Positions 24,149 to 35,597 are shown, numbered from the stretch's first letter. The stretch: 64,000 nt of DNA from Megaustenia siamemsis (GCA_032433765.1 JAVIAB010000073.1:59891052-59955051), one strand, 5' to 3'. The notes: generated by a model from the sequence alone, not told the origin. A program made the numbers and translations.

Positions 24149-25627
24149 AGAAATCTGTCGTTGGACATGGGAAAGTCTTGGACGTTTATCGTTATGTACA
24201 ATTTTATATGCGCCATAGAAACTGCTGGTTACATCTATACCTCATTCGATTCATGTCCTTAAGTTCACAATTACTTTCCCTTGTGTTTATTCATTCCTGT
24301 AATAAGAAATCTATTGTATCTGTTGAAAATCATGTTGATTTTCCTTCCGTTCAGTTCATTTGTTTGAAATGTCTGCTAAATGTTACATATTTTTATTTCG
24401 TTTATATTTCTTTTGTCTTTCATTAATGTTTCCTCTACAACAACTAAAGGAAGGAACAGTTCTCCCTCTATCCGCCCTTAAAGGGGCAATAAGTGGGCGT
24501 GGATGAGTTATGTTGTGGTTTCCAGCTAGATTGTAATACGCCCTTCGGCCCGACACATTGGACTTCAACACACCATTTTTGAGCACCGGGTTGCCTTTCC
24601 TCTTCAATCTCTCCTCACTTGGCCAGATTATATATTCTGTTACTAAGAGCACCACTGATAGGTGGAGCAGGGTCTCCATCAGCTGTTGTTTGCCGATCCT
24701 GACACATGCAGTGAGCTGTTGATGACGGACACCTCTTAACTCAGTCCCCCCCTTCTACTCATTACTGTTTGAATGCAATTCTTTTGCCTCAAGTAGATTC
24801 AATTCTTTCTCTTTCATAAGACTCTGTCAAGTTATGTCTTCATTGTCCTGTGTTTATCAGTAATCGAACTCTCCAACCCCCTTTTCTCTCACCCTCTCTA
24901 CGTCACTATGTTATCCATTTTTTTTCTTTGCACGCTTATATCTGTTTGATGCTATAACCATGTTTTCACACTTCCATATACCTTCCCCTATCACCATTTC
25001 CCCATTCCATCTATCAAATAAACTCAATTCACTCCCTGATGTCATGTCTCGTTGGCATTATTCATTCTCTCCCATAACCCCTAAGATCTCCAGTCCTCTC
25101 GCTCTCCCAATTACCTGCCCTTCCCAGTTCAATAATTATCTCTCCCAGTACTTTCAATCACTGTCGTCTGGAATAGTCGCCCTTAGCTTCTTGAATGAAA
25201 ATGTCGAGGTGACGCCCACAATAACTGACCCTGCACAAGGTCAAAGTACAAATATCAACAACGTAGAATGGGTGCGTATTTTATGAGGATATGTTATACG
25301 TGGTCACCCATTAAAAAACAGATCTGCTGCAATCTATCACATATTTCGTAAGACCCTGATACGTGGTGGGAATTCCCCTGATATCCCAAATTGCAAAATA
25401 AAAGATAAGACTTAGAAATATATCCTCTACTGTGTGCAGAACAGCAGAATACAAAAATCGCAGTCTTGCAAAATGCAAGATCTTCTTTTGCGTGTCTATT
25501 TTACAAATATTACAAAGGAAGGGTAGCAACAAATTCTTGAAATTGACAAATTCATTACACAATGCATACAGAAATGACATAGTTAAGTGTTATTGAGGAA
25601 ATGTTCACACTCAAGTACCACATATAA
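24149..25627. other. No recognised gene
   Basis: Contains a moderately GC-rich stretch (about 24440-24740) and T/C-rich sequence (24780-25150). Several chance frames up to 110 codons are present. No domain is recognised. Confidence 0.35.
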
Positions 25628-25870
25628 GGCAGTCGCGATAGCTCAGTGGATAGTGAACTGGACTACGACAGACAAGAGGTCGGATCCGATCCTAATCGAT
25701 GGCTTCCGGGTTCACCCAGCCTTGAAAGATTACCGGATTTTTTATGAGAAACTAAAGCGGCACGGGCGTAATACCGACCACATTACCCCAAAAATTATGT
25801 ACCGAAGGTCTATAAAAATTATGGTGACTAACACCATACTTAACACTAACACCATAATTGACTCTTCTTC
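25628..25870 (+). mobile_element. tRNA-derived SINE, family S2, copy 1
   Basis: A box CGATAGCTCAGTGG, then a worn B box (GGATCCGATCC), then the S2 body with GGTTCACCCAGCCTTGAAAG, GCACGGGCGTAATACCGACC and ACATTACCCCAAAAATTATG. The 3' hairpin region of other S2 copies is missing. Confidence 0.88.
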
Positions 25871-25920
25871 TACTTCTTTCCTTCCTCATCTGCCTTTCAG
25901 CGTCGAGGAAATTTACTAAC
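25871..25920 (-). mobile_element. LINE-D 3' terminal scrap
   Basis: CTTCCTCATCTGCCTTTCAG and CGTCGAGG match the 3' end of LINE-D at 42050 and 33700, including the TTC-rich tail. Confidence 0.6.
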
Positions 25921-26067
25921 GAAGTTAGTATTATTTATTTGCGAAGTTCAAGAATTGGGTATTGTGAGGTATTGTGTGGACAATAGTACAATGGTAACGG
26001 AGAGGGAATCAATAATAGGGACATTTGACACGATTTACAAGTATTGCTTGGACCATTCTTTATGGCA

Positions 26068-27372
26068 TGACACCAGGCTAAAGTAGACATGGCACTACGC
26101 TAAAGTAGGTGTGACACTAGGCTAAAGTAGACATGGTACCAGGCTAAGGCAGACATGGCACCAGGTGAAAGTAGGTACGGCACCAGGTTAAAGTAGGCAT
26201 GGCACCAGGCTGAAGTAGGCATGACACTAGGCTAAAGTAGACATGGTACCGGGTTAAAGCAGGCAAGGCACCAGGCTAAAGTATACATGGCACTAGACTA
26301 AAGTAGGCATGGAACCAGGCTAAAGTAGATATAGCACCAGCCTAAAATAGGCATGGCATCAGATTAAAGTAGACATGACACCAGGCTAAAGTAGACATGG
26401 AACCAGGCTAAAGTATACATGGTACTAGACTAAAGTAGGCATGGCACCAGGCTAAAATAGATATACCACCAGCCTAAAGTAGTCACGGCATCAGACTAAA
26501 GTAGACACGGCCACAGGCTAAAGTAGACATGGCACAAGGCTAAAGTAGATATAGCACCAGCCTAAAGTAGGCATGGCATCAGATTAAAGTAGACATGACA
26601 CCAGGCTAAAGTAGACATGGAACCAGGCTAAAGTATACATGGTACTAGACTAAAGTAGGCATGGCACCAGGCTAAAATAGATATACCACCAGCCTAAAGT
26701 AGTCACGGCATCAGACTAAAGTAGTCACGGCATCAGGCTAAAGTAGACACGGCCACAGGCTAAAGTAGGCATGGCATCAGACTAAAGTAGCCATAGCACC
26801 AGGCAAAAGTAGACATGACACCAGGCTAAAGTAGACATGGCACTAGGCTAAAGTAAGCAAGGCATCCGACTAGGCATGGCACCAGGCTAAAGTAGGCATG
26901 ACATCAGACTAAAGTAAGCATGGCACCAGACTAAAGTAGACATGGCACTAGGCTAAATTAGTCATAGTACCAGACTAAAGTAGACATGGCAAATGGCTAA
27001 ATTAGTCATAGTACCAGGCTAAAGTAGTCATGGCACTAGGCTAAAGTAGGCAAGGCATCAGACTAGGCATGGCACCAGGCTAAAGTAGGCATGACATCAG
27101 ACTAAAATAGGCATGGCACCAGACTAAAGTAGACATGGCATCAGGCTAAAGTAGTCATGATACCAGGTTAAAGTAGTCGTGGCACCAGGCTAACGTTGGC
27201 AAGGCATCAGACTAGGCATGACACCAGGCTAAAGTAGGCATGACACCAGACTAAAGTAGGCATGACACCAGGCTATAGTAGGCATGACACCAGACTAAAG
27301 TAGGCATGACACCAGACTAAAGTAGACATGGCACCAGGCTAAAGTAGACATGGCACCAGGCTAAAGTAGGCA
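26068..27372. repeat. Minisatellite, ~22-bp unit, about 58 copies, with higher-order duplications
   Basis: The unit resembles AGGCTAAAGTAGGCATGGCA with many variants and indels. Some variant strings recur in order, for example GCATGGCATCAGATTAAAGT at 26351 and 26571, 220 bp (ten units) apart. Confidence 0.93.
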
Positions 27373-27480
27373 TGGCGGACAGAGAAGATGGGTGGGCAAC
27401 ATCAGAGAATGGACAGGATCATTATTTGCCATAAACCAGAAACTAGATTTAATTCGTGGCAGTTGGAAGTAAATTGTGAA
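27373..27480 (+). mobile_element. LINE-E 3' coding scrap
   Basis: The plus strand reads RRWVGNIREWTGSLFA, resembling the widespread LINE C-terminal phrase R-x-R-W-x-D-N-I-R-E-W-T-G. It is followed by a GAT-rich array. Confidence 0.5.
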
Positions 27481-27580
27481 GATAATGATGATAATGGTGG
27501 TGATGATAATGGTGGTGATGATAATGATGGTGATGATAATGGAGGTGATGATAATGATAATAAAGGTGGTGATGATAATA
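27481..27580. repeat. GATGATAATGGTG-type tandem repeat
   Basis: The units GATGATAATGGTGGT and GATGATAATGATGGT repeat about six times, directly after a LINE end. Confidence 0.85.
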
Positions 27581-27589
27581 CATGTTCAA

Positions 27590-28015
27590 CGTCACGTGCT
27601 TTACCGGCTGGAGTAGGCGATCATGGCCTTCCACAATTATCTGTTCTCGGTGCATCACATCAACTCTTTTCTTAACTGTTTACATTACCACGACAGCAAG
27701 CTATCGACAATTTTCTCAAGTTGCTGTCCGACATCTGTCTATCCGTGTATTGTATGGTGTAACCAAATATTCTAACTTTCATCTTCTCATGATGTGTGCA
27801 AAAAATGTCAATTGTTTGTTTATGATGTTTATTAGGAGCTCTCTTCTTGTGTTGGCCTCGTTGAAAATGTCATCGTTGGTCTTTTTAAGCTGTCAAGGGA
27901 ACATTCTTATAGAAGAAATCCCATTTCTGTGGCCTCTAATCGTCTTTTCATTTGTTTGTCTACTGTCCACAATTCACTTCCATAGGTTATAATTGGCTCT
28001 GTATATGATGATGCA
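27590..28015 (-). mobile_element. Decayed LINE reverse transcriptase C-terminal region
   Basis: The minus strand reads PIITYGSELWTVDKQMKRRL and LEATEMGF. After many breaks it ends in LWKAMIAYSSR, like the MITYATR end of LINE-C. Stops and frameshifts are frequent. Confidence 0.7.
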
Positions 28016-28480
28016 TATTAGAGGTGAAAATAAACAGTGCGGAAGAGAACATGTCCTATATAGTGACCTGCTGTAACTGACGGGCTTGTAAACTCTCTAT
28101 GTCCCATGAAAGGGACAGAGCATGTTTTCGACCAACCACTACTCAAATTGGTTCTGTCAACATTTTAATTAACACACCCAGGGCTACAAACAACTGTTGT
28201 CTTTTAGGAAAGCCAGCAATGAACTAAAGCTTTTAAAGCAGTCCCAAACAAATTTGTGCGGATACAATTTGATCAGGAGGTGAAAAATACCTCGCAACGC
28301 AGTTTATTAATAAATATAAGAAGAGTACAATCACGTAAAAGAATGGCATCAAGTAACATTAATGCACAATCTCTTTTGAATGATCTTGTAAACTCCGAAT
28401 GTTAAAATGCGCGCCTCCCGAGTTTTGTGACCAAACCATCCGTTAGCTGAGCTAATATTAGCACCAACCCTGCCCACATC
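28016..28480. other. No gene; possible tRNA-like remnant on the minus strand
   Basis: On the minus strand near 28460-28440, TATTAGCTCAGCTAACGGATGG resembles an A-box region, but I find no B box. Confidence 0.3.
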
Positions 28481-28687
28481 CATCTATAGTTTTACTAAGA
28501 TTTACCTTCTGAAAGGAATCACCTAAATCGTGTGACGTTTTCAGCATTGCGAGCAAGGGTGGTTGTGGGTAAAATGAAGTTAGTTGTCTATAATCTCTGT
28601 AAACTTGCATGTCTGAAGACATCACACGCTTTGGGTGATTTCGGCTATATCCTTCTCAGCCTAAAGGCCTTAGTAAAACTATAGATG
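28481..28687. repeat. Foldback: imperfect inverted repeat
   Basis: Arms begin with a perfect 19-bp match (CATCTATAGTTTTACTAAG at 28481-28499; its complement at 28669-28687). They continue, with gaps, through CCTTCTGAAAGGAATCACC against the complement of GGTGATTTCGGCTATATCC. This looks like a MITE-type foldback or an inverted duplication. Confidence 0.7.
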
Positions 28688-28690
28688 ACT

Positions 28691-29790
28691 ATACCCTGTC
28701 CTAGACAAGTAATTAAAAAGGAAGATAGTACAGACGATACAAAAGATTGAGTTATTAGCGGGTCATCATCATTGTGCTCTGAACATGTCCATAGGTGCTC
28801 AGATCCCCTCCTCAGCAAGTCCCGCAGTGTCCAGCGACTGACGACTCCAGTTCTGTGTTATTTGATTAGTCTTCTTACACACCCACTAAGTTTCTCGTTT
28901 CTGGCTATGCCCATCTTAACTCCCATCTCTGTCATCCGAAGGAGTGACGTGGACTAAATGGTTGTCGAAGTCCAGTGTCTTTCCCACTTCCAGGAGGCAT
29001 TGATGATGTCCGCCCGATCCACTGGTTACCGTCCTCAACAATACCAACCTGTCCACTCTTAGAAAAGATACGTAAAAGAAAATGATGATATATGTCTGTA
29101 CTAATAATACACGTGTTCGTGTTGATGAATAATAGAATACACAGTGTATAAAGAATGAAAATGTGTGTATGCGCGAAGGCGGACTATCTGTGTGATGTTT
29201 ATTCCTCCCCTCCTACTGGGTCAACAGGAAACAGGCAGCAAGGTCACCAGTGATTGGTCAAGTTGAGCACGTTCTCCACGCGTGAGCGAGAGACCGCTCA
29301 ATCAATGCCTCCAGGGTACACTCACTCCCACGCTGGCTTGTCTATACCCCCTATTGCACCATTTTCCAATAACACAGCATCACATTACAAATACATTTTC
29401 TTTTATTATCTTCCTGTTTACGCTTGTTGCGATGTTCTTTCTGCCAACAACCATGTTATTTTCGTCATGTTTTTTATTCTCTTTAATAAATTACTCTCTG
29501 TTGCTTTTTTATCCTAATATTTCTTTCTTTCTTTCTTTCTTTCTTTCTTTGTCTTTCTTCTTTTCTTTCGTTCCATTTCCTTCCTTCCTCCCTTCCTTCA
29601 TTTTTCTTGATTGTTATCAATGCCCATCATTCATCTGCACCATTCGCATGTTGTTACTATTACCAATAATCTTCTACTATTTTCTTCTGTTTCTCTTCTG
29701 TTTTTCTTATATAATACAATTGCCTTTACTTCTGTCCGCTCTTTCGCATCTAATCATCTTAAACATAAAAAATTATGACTATTTAACGAC
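28691..29790. other. No recognised gene; TTTC microsatellite
   Basis: A TTTC run lies at about 29519-29550. At about 28965-29050, CCAGTGTCTTTCCCACTTCC weakly resembles the Penelope-like fragment at 17235. This is too short to call. Confidence 0.3.
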
Positions 29791-29795
29791 ATTAT

Positions 29796-30003
29796 AACAT
29801 TAATAGGGTCTGCCGTAAATGGAGGTGAAGAAACTGGGGGGGGGGGCGGGGGGCATGTAGGACCGAGCATATAGGTCGCTTGTCCTAAGCAGTCGTCACA
29901 TAGTGTTCGGGTCTGAGTTTTTAATTCACTCCGATAGGCAAATCTTGTGAACCCGCGTGGTTTGGAGCACGGCGAGTAATTGACTCGACCACTCATTCTC
30001 CTG
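29796..30003 (-). mobile_element. tRNA-derived SINE, family S3, decayed copy
   Basis: On the minus strand it aligns with the S3 copy at 44105: a GGAGAATGAGTGGTCGAGTC head, a CACGCGGGTTCA B-box remnant, GAATTAAAAACTCAGACC, and GACTGCTTAGGACAAGCG. A G/C homopolymer tract sits at its distal end. Confidence 0.7.
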
Positions 30004-30179
30004 TATCATATTTCCAATTGCTCATATTCTTGTAATATACATTTTATAACATTAATTCTCCCACCATTTTCACAACGTGCTTAAAAAAAATAATAATAAA
30101 GATAAGACTTACGTTTTCATCTGTTTCATTAAGAATGAGGCCAGTTGATCTCAACTAATCTGAAAATTAAACTGGATGT

Positions 30180-31031
30180 TTAAGATCAAAGGAAGGAGAA
30201 CTGTTGATTGAACAAGAACGCATAAGGGAACGATGGACAGCATACATTAAAGATCTTTATAATGATGAACGAACATAAGTAAATATAAAGGATAATGGAG
30301 AAGAACCAGAAATACTCAGAGAAGAAGTGGCAGACGCCTTGCGCAATATGAAAGCAGGCAAAGCTCCTGGACCAGATAATATAACTAAAGAAGAGATTGA
30401 AGCCATGGGTAATTTTGGAATATAAATAATAACAAAAATATTGAATGATATCTACAACAGCGGATATATACCAGACGACCTGCTCAAATCAATATTCATA
30501 GCCTACCAAAGAAATCGGGTGCGATTGAATGCGATGATCATCGCACAATAAGCCTTATGAGTCACATGACTAAGATATTCCTAAGAATCATCATGTGAAG
30601 AGTGCGAATCAAAATCAGGTCCACAAATTAGCGATGAACAGTGTGGTTTTGTTGGAGGTAAAGGAACGAGCAATGCCATATATATTATAAGATCTTTAGT
30701 AGAAAGAGCCATAGAGGTGACACAGATTTATACCTATGTTTCATAGATTACACCAAGGCATTTGACAAAGTAAAGCACCAAGAAATAATCAACATTTTAG
30801 AAAGCATAAACGTAGACAGCAAAGATCTAAGAATAATAAAGAACATGTACTGGCAACAAACAGCGGCCACAAGAACTGGAAACCAATTGGGAATATTTCA
30901 ACAAATAAAACAGGATGTCAGACAAGGTTGTGTGCTGTCACCAGATTTGTTTAATATTTATAGTGAGATTAATTTAAGATCCATAAGGGGCACGCCAGGA
31001 ATAACAATTGGAGGTCATTGGAGGTTTGCCT
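30180..31031 (+). mobile_element. LINE reverse transcriptase fingers/palm region, decayed
   Basis: Collinear non-LTR reverse transcriptase motifs with stops between them: RERWTAYIKDLYNDER, MKAGKAPGPDNI, LCFIDYTKAFDKVKHQE (the first catalytic aspartate block, F-x-D-Y-x-K-A-F-D) and QDVRQGCVLSPDLFNIYSE. The YADD box, which would follow, is lost. It matches the layout of the better copy at 58933-59205 but belongs to a different, unassigned family. Confidence 0.88.
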
Positions 31032-31454
31032 GAGTAATTATAAAAATGATAAATACAGCTTAAGTAGTAAAAACTCTAAATACATCACCATAAATGATAA
31101 ATACAGCATTATATGGCACAGCAACAGGGGTCCTCGTTTTGAGAGCGATCGAACAAGAGTGTTGGATGTGATTATTCTGAATGGATTAACTCGTAGTCGT
31201 TACCAGATTGCAATTTGATGACTCAATGCACAGAAAAAAAGCGAAAACAGGTATATAACACTGGGTCCATTATTTATCAAAATAAGAGAAGAGTCAGAAA
31301 AAAAAAGCAGCCAGAATTATTAATCGAACATATTGTCATTAGCACCAAACTGGGTATTTAAAACAAACATTACAACTCCAAACAACATTCATCAGGGATT
31401 TGGACAAATAATGATTAGTTAATGTGTTGGGGGAAAAAAAAAACATAAGCGGTG
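31032..31454. other. No recognised feature
   Basis: AT-rich sequence between a LINE remnant and the next array. Confidence 0.4.
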
Positions 31455-32575
31455 GTATAAGATATGTGTAGTGAAGAAAATATATGCTGTGGAGAAAATA
31501 TATGTGGTGGAGAAAATATATGTAGTGAAGAAAATATATGTGATGGAGAAAATATATGTGGTGGAGAAAATATATGTGATGGAGAAAATATATGTGGCGG
31601 AGAAAATATATGTAGTGAAGAAAATATATGTAGTGAAAAAAATATATGTGGTGAAGAAAATATATGTGGTGAAGAAAATATATGTAGTGAAGAAAATTTA
31701 TGTGGTGGTGAAAATATATGTAGTGAAGAAAATATATATATGGTGGAGAAAATATATGTTGTGGAGAAAATATATGTAGTGAAGAAAATATATGTAGTGA
31801 AGAAAATATATGTGGTGGAGAAAATATATGTAGTGAAGAAAATGTATGTGGTGGTGAAAATATATGTAGTGAAGAAAATATATGTAGTGAAGAAAATATA
31901 TGTGGTGGAGAAAATATATGTAGTGAAGAAAATTTATGTGTGGTGAAAATATATGTAGTGAAGAAAATATATATATGGTAGAGAAAATATATGTTGTGGA
32001 GAAAATATATGTAGTGAAGAAAATATATGTAGTGAAGAAAATTTATGTGGTGGAGAAAATATATGTAGTGAAGAAAATGTATGTGGTGGTGAAACTATAT
32101 GTAGTGAAGAAAATATATATATGGTGGAGAAAATATATGTTGTGGAGAAAATATATGTAGTGAAGAAAATATATGTAGTGAAGAAAATGTATGTGGTGGT
32201 GAAAATATATGTAGTGAAGAAAATATATATATGGTGGAGAAAATATATGTTGTGGAGAAAATATATGTAGTGAAGAAAATATATTTGGTGGTGAAAATAT
32301 ATGTAGTGAAGAAAATATATATGGTGGAGAAAATATTTGTGGTGGAGAAAATATATGTGGTGGAGAAAATATTTGTAGTGAAGAAAATATATATGGTGGA
32401 GAAAATATTTGTGGTGGAGAAAATATTTGTGGTGGAGAAAATATATATAGTGAAGAAAATATATATGGTGGAGAAAATATTTGTGGTGGAGAAAATATTT
32501 GTGGTGGCGAAAAAAATAGATAGTTCAGAAAATATATGTAGTGGAGAAAATATTTGTAGTGAAATAAAATGTCCC
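31455..32575. repeat. Minisatellite, 15-bp unit, about 74 copies, with higher-order blocks
   Basis: The unit is GTGGAGAAAATATAT with the variants GTAGTGAAG, GTGATGGAG and TTGTGGAG. A distinctive 21-bp insertion-like variant (ATATATATGGTGGAG) recurs near 31733, 31968, 32113 and 32224, marking duplicated blocks. Both strands have open frames. Confidence 0.95.
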
Positions 32576-32724
32576 CAATAGTTTTTATAATGGTTTTGTT
32601 CATTATTCCGTCATTGATATGTCGCATTAAGGAATTTGATAAAGCACTATGCCTAACACAAAAGTGTTAGAAGGAGACTCTACCCTACCCACAAGAGATG
32701 AATAACAAATTATTATCTGACGTC

Positions 32725-33275
32725 ACCGAAAGCACCGCATGTTAGGAGAGCCAACGAGCATTGTCATGAACAAGACGTTTTCCCACAACTTTCGATCTCG
32801 ACAGTTATTTATCATTTCTGTTGTTGACCTTCTGCCAAGCCATTCTCTTAAGCTGTTTTGTAGCTTTTCTCTTTGCTTCCCTCTATCTCTTCGTCCCTCA
32901 ATTTTTCCAGTTGTTACAATATATTCCAGCTGTTCTCTTCTCATTACATGGCAAAAAAATTATGATTGTTTCTTCCTAATTTTGGAAATTTCTTTCTTGC
33001 TTTGACCTCTTACAGAACATTTTCTTTACTCTTCTTAGCTGCCCATGGTATTTTCAACATTCTTCTGTAAAACCACATTTCTACAGACTCCAGTGATTTT
33101 CTTGTCTGTTGTCCTATTGTCTATGATTCACATCCATATGTTAGGACTGGCTCTACATAACATTTAAGAACTCTTTTTCTTGTTTCTATTGTAAAAAAAA
33201 AATGGATTGCATAGTATCTTCCTCATTTTTTTAAAAGCTGCTTTTGCCTGAGCCATTCTGCATCTCACCTCTTTT
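32725..33275 (-). mobile_element. LINE-C reverse transcriptase fragment
   Basis: The minus strand reads RMAQAKAAFKKMRKI, a LTYGCES box, LESVEMWFYRRMLKIPWA, MRREQLEYIVTTGKIEGRRD and REWLGRRSTTEMINNCRDRK. Frame breaks occur in the first half. It is the most complete LINE-C copy here; the 3' end lies near 32735. Confidence 0.85.
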
Positions 33276-33690
33276 GAACATCTTCCGTCTGAGGTAAACA
33301 AAGCTCTAAACAGTAAACAGAGCAGTTAATGCGTAATAATGAGGAGTATGTGGGTGAGTGGGAGGTATGTGGCAACATGAGCTATGGTTGGATGTGAAGG
33401 AGGTAGAGGAGAAACAGACATGAAGAGGGAGAGGCGTGCAAGAAGTGAGAGTATTGGGGTTGGAGAAAAACGTAAGTGATAAAGAGGTGAACAGGCGTTA
33501 TGTAAAGAAAGGAGGGAGTTAGATAAAGAAGGTAATTGTTGACAGAAAGGACAGTGGCAAATTGATGAGGGGCGTAGTGATGCGAGAGACTGAGAGAGAG
33601 AGAGAGTGAGAGAGAGAGTGTGTGTGTGTGTGAAATAGTCATGAAAAGGGACAAAAAGACTATAAATTGGGAGATAACTTTTCCTTCTTC
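33276..33690. other. No gene; purine-rich sequence with GA/GT runs
   Basis: A GA then GT run lies at about 33592-33632. Confidence 0.5.
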
Positions 33691-33694
33691 TTCT

Positions 33695-34800
33695 TTCTTC
33701 CCCATTTGCCTTTCAGCGTCGTGGGGAGATATAATTTGCAGTCTTTTGCTCTTCTGTCTCTGTTGCTGTTATGTTTCCTAGTGTTTCTAATAGTCAGTTA
33801 ATCCATCTTCTTCATGGACGGCACTTGGGTCTTGTGTTTTCACAATGTATATTGAAGGCTGGTTGTGATGTGTTTTGATCTTTCTTCCTTATCACGCGCC
33901 CAAACCATTTTATCAGTTGTTTCTTTATATATTCTATGGCGAGAGTTATTCTGAGTTTTTTTTTCTCAGCTTTAATTTCTGACCTTATCTCTCAGGCTGT
34001 TTCCTTGTCATTCGTCTAACACATTTAATCTTGGTGGTGGTTATTTTCTTATTGTTCTTGCATCTAGGACAAATCATTGAGTGCAGTGTCCGCAGCGAAG
34101 GTTGGCTACCATGGAGCGCCATTACGCTCTGTCTCTTGCATTGATAGTGCAGTTTATCATAAACTGACTTGTTCATCTTTTGATGTTACTCGTCCTTCTT
34201 GGTAAATACTTACATTCCATGTACAAAATCGTAGATCTTTCTTCTGATATAAGTTAGAATTTCTCTCCATGACTTTCTTTGGATCAGTGCGTGATGAGGC
34301 TCCAATCTCTTTCATGGTGACCATATTCGTCTGTCGTGCCCTGAATATGCCTCTTGTGTACCACACACTTTGCTGTTTTCGCTTTCTGGGTCGTTGATCA
34401 TTTCTGATTCTTCCGGTCCATCTACCGTCACAGACTTTCTACATTCGGGATAGACATTCCCTGTAGGCGCCATTGTTGTCAGAATAGATGTTTGCCTGTC
34501 GAAATGCGAACATACATTGGCCTATTGATGACATGTAAACACATTAGCAAAAAGAAGAATAAATAATATTCCACTGAAATATCGATAAAGTTCACAGTGC
34601 ATCCGCTCGTCAGAAGTAAACATAACTACAACGGGGAATAGCAGCACATTTAGGGTCCAGGCTTGGTATTGGTAGCACAACCTTGGGATGACGATTGTAT
34701 TGTAAAGTGCACGATTTGCCTCTAGAGATATTTCCTTGTTGAACAATAGCGATGACATCGTCACAATGATTTGACAAGCTTTGTTGCATCTTGAGCTTAT
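33695..34800 (-). mobile_element. LINE-D copy interrupted by a LINE-A derivative
   Basis: LINE-D 3' sequence at 33695-34068 (TTTCAGCGTCG near the end, CTCTCAGGCTGTTTCC, ATTGTTCTTGCATCTAGG) continues at 34651 (AGGGTCCAGGCTTGGTATTG). The same two segments are contiguous in the copy at 42430 (CATCTAGGGTCCAGG). That comparison shows that 34069-34650 is a later insertion. Confidence 0.85.
34069..34650 (-). mobile_element. LINE-A internal-deletion derivative inserted in LINE-D
   Basis: Minus-strand order: ~280 bases of leader, then an open frame ending in NSNLYQKKDLRFCTWNV, which looks like the start of an APE-type endonuclease (typical C-T-W-N-V). It is then joined almost directly to the LINE-A C-terminus (RVTSKDEQ, then ARDR and MALHGSQPSL in other frames). 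It ends at GCACTCAATGATT, as LINE-A does at 55735. The middle of the endonuclease and the entire reverse transcriptase are missing. Flanks share CATCTAGG/CATTTAGG. Confidence 0.75.
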
Positions 34801-34863
34801 TTCTTTGGGAGGAACATATAATCTAAATAGAGATCTTAAAGAATATTTCTAGACTAACAGGCA

Positions 34864-34909
34864 AATATGTAGATACATAATATATATATATATATATAGA
34901 TATATATTG

Positions 34910-34989
<80 letters not shown>

Positions 34990-35029
34990 GCCAAATAAAC
35001 AGACGAGCAGATATATGAAACAATTGATA

Positions 35030-35086
<57 letters not shown>
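34864..35086. repeat. (TA)n, (GATA)n and (TA)n microsatellite cluster
   Basis: TA runs lie at about 34880-34900 and 35033-35086, with about 20 GATA units at 34910-34988. Confidence 0.95.
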
Positions 35087-35087
<1 letters not shown>

Positions 35088-35222
35088 AGCAAATACATAT
35101 TAAGGACACATACATAAAAACCTATATAGTGAGACACATACACTGACATAATTGTAGATGCATATATAGCCAGATAAATGTACCGAAAGATAGTTTGATA
35201 GATGAGTACATACTGGGGGAGC

Positions 35223-35586
35223 TTAAGCGCCTGCGATCTGCGGTCGCAATAGCAGGGCCGGCGCACCATCAGCTGGCCAAGACCTAGCCGATCTACCTCC
35301 TCGTGGTCTCCCCTGGTAACAGTCTGCGTCAAAACAGACTGGCTAACAGAAGCTAGGATCGACGTGTTCCCTGTAGTGGTGGCTGTTACTGATTGAGGAC
35401 CCACTATTGCAGTACCTCTGGGCTGGACTAGTAGTTTCCCAGCGTAGCCTGGGACAGACGACCTCCAACCTCCAGTAAGAGCCGGGAATGTCAAGAAAGC
35501 CATTACGACCCGCCACATCTTATGAGTCAAAGGGCAAACAAGCTCGTATCAACTCGTGGTAATCCGTCAACAACAACAACAACAAC
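35223..35586 (+). mobile_element. GC-rich retroposon with (CAA)n tail and target duplication
   Basis: A 364-bp block, clearly more GC-rich than its AT-rich surroundings, begins CTGGGGGAGCTTAAGCGCCT and ends in about five CAA units. An 11-bp direct repeat, ATGAGTACATA, flanks it at 35212-35222 and 35587-35597. That shows retroposition with the tail at the right. I see no A/B boxes and no coding homology; a minus-strand frame of over 100 codons crosses it, but I recognise no domain. It could be a 5'-truncated LINE end or an unfamiliar SINE. Confidence 0.8.
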
Positions 35587-35597
35587 ATGAGTACATA

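Noticed and set aside
28965..29050. Second Penelope-like fragment
   Set aside because: Only about 20 bases resemble the fragment at 17235; too little to support.
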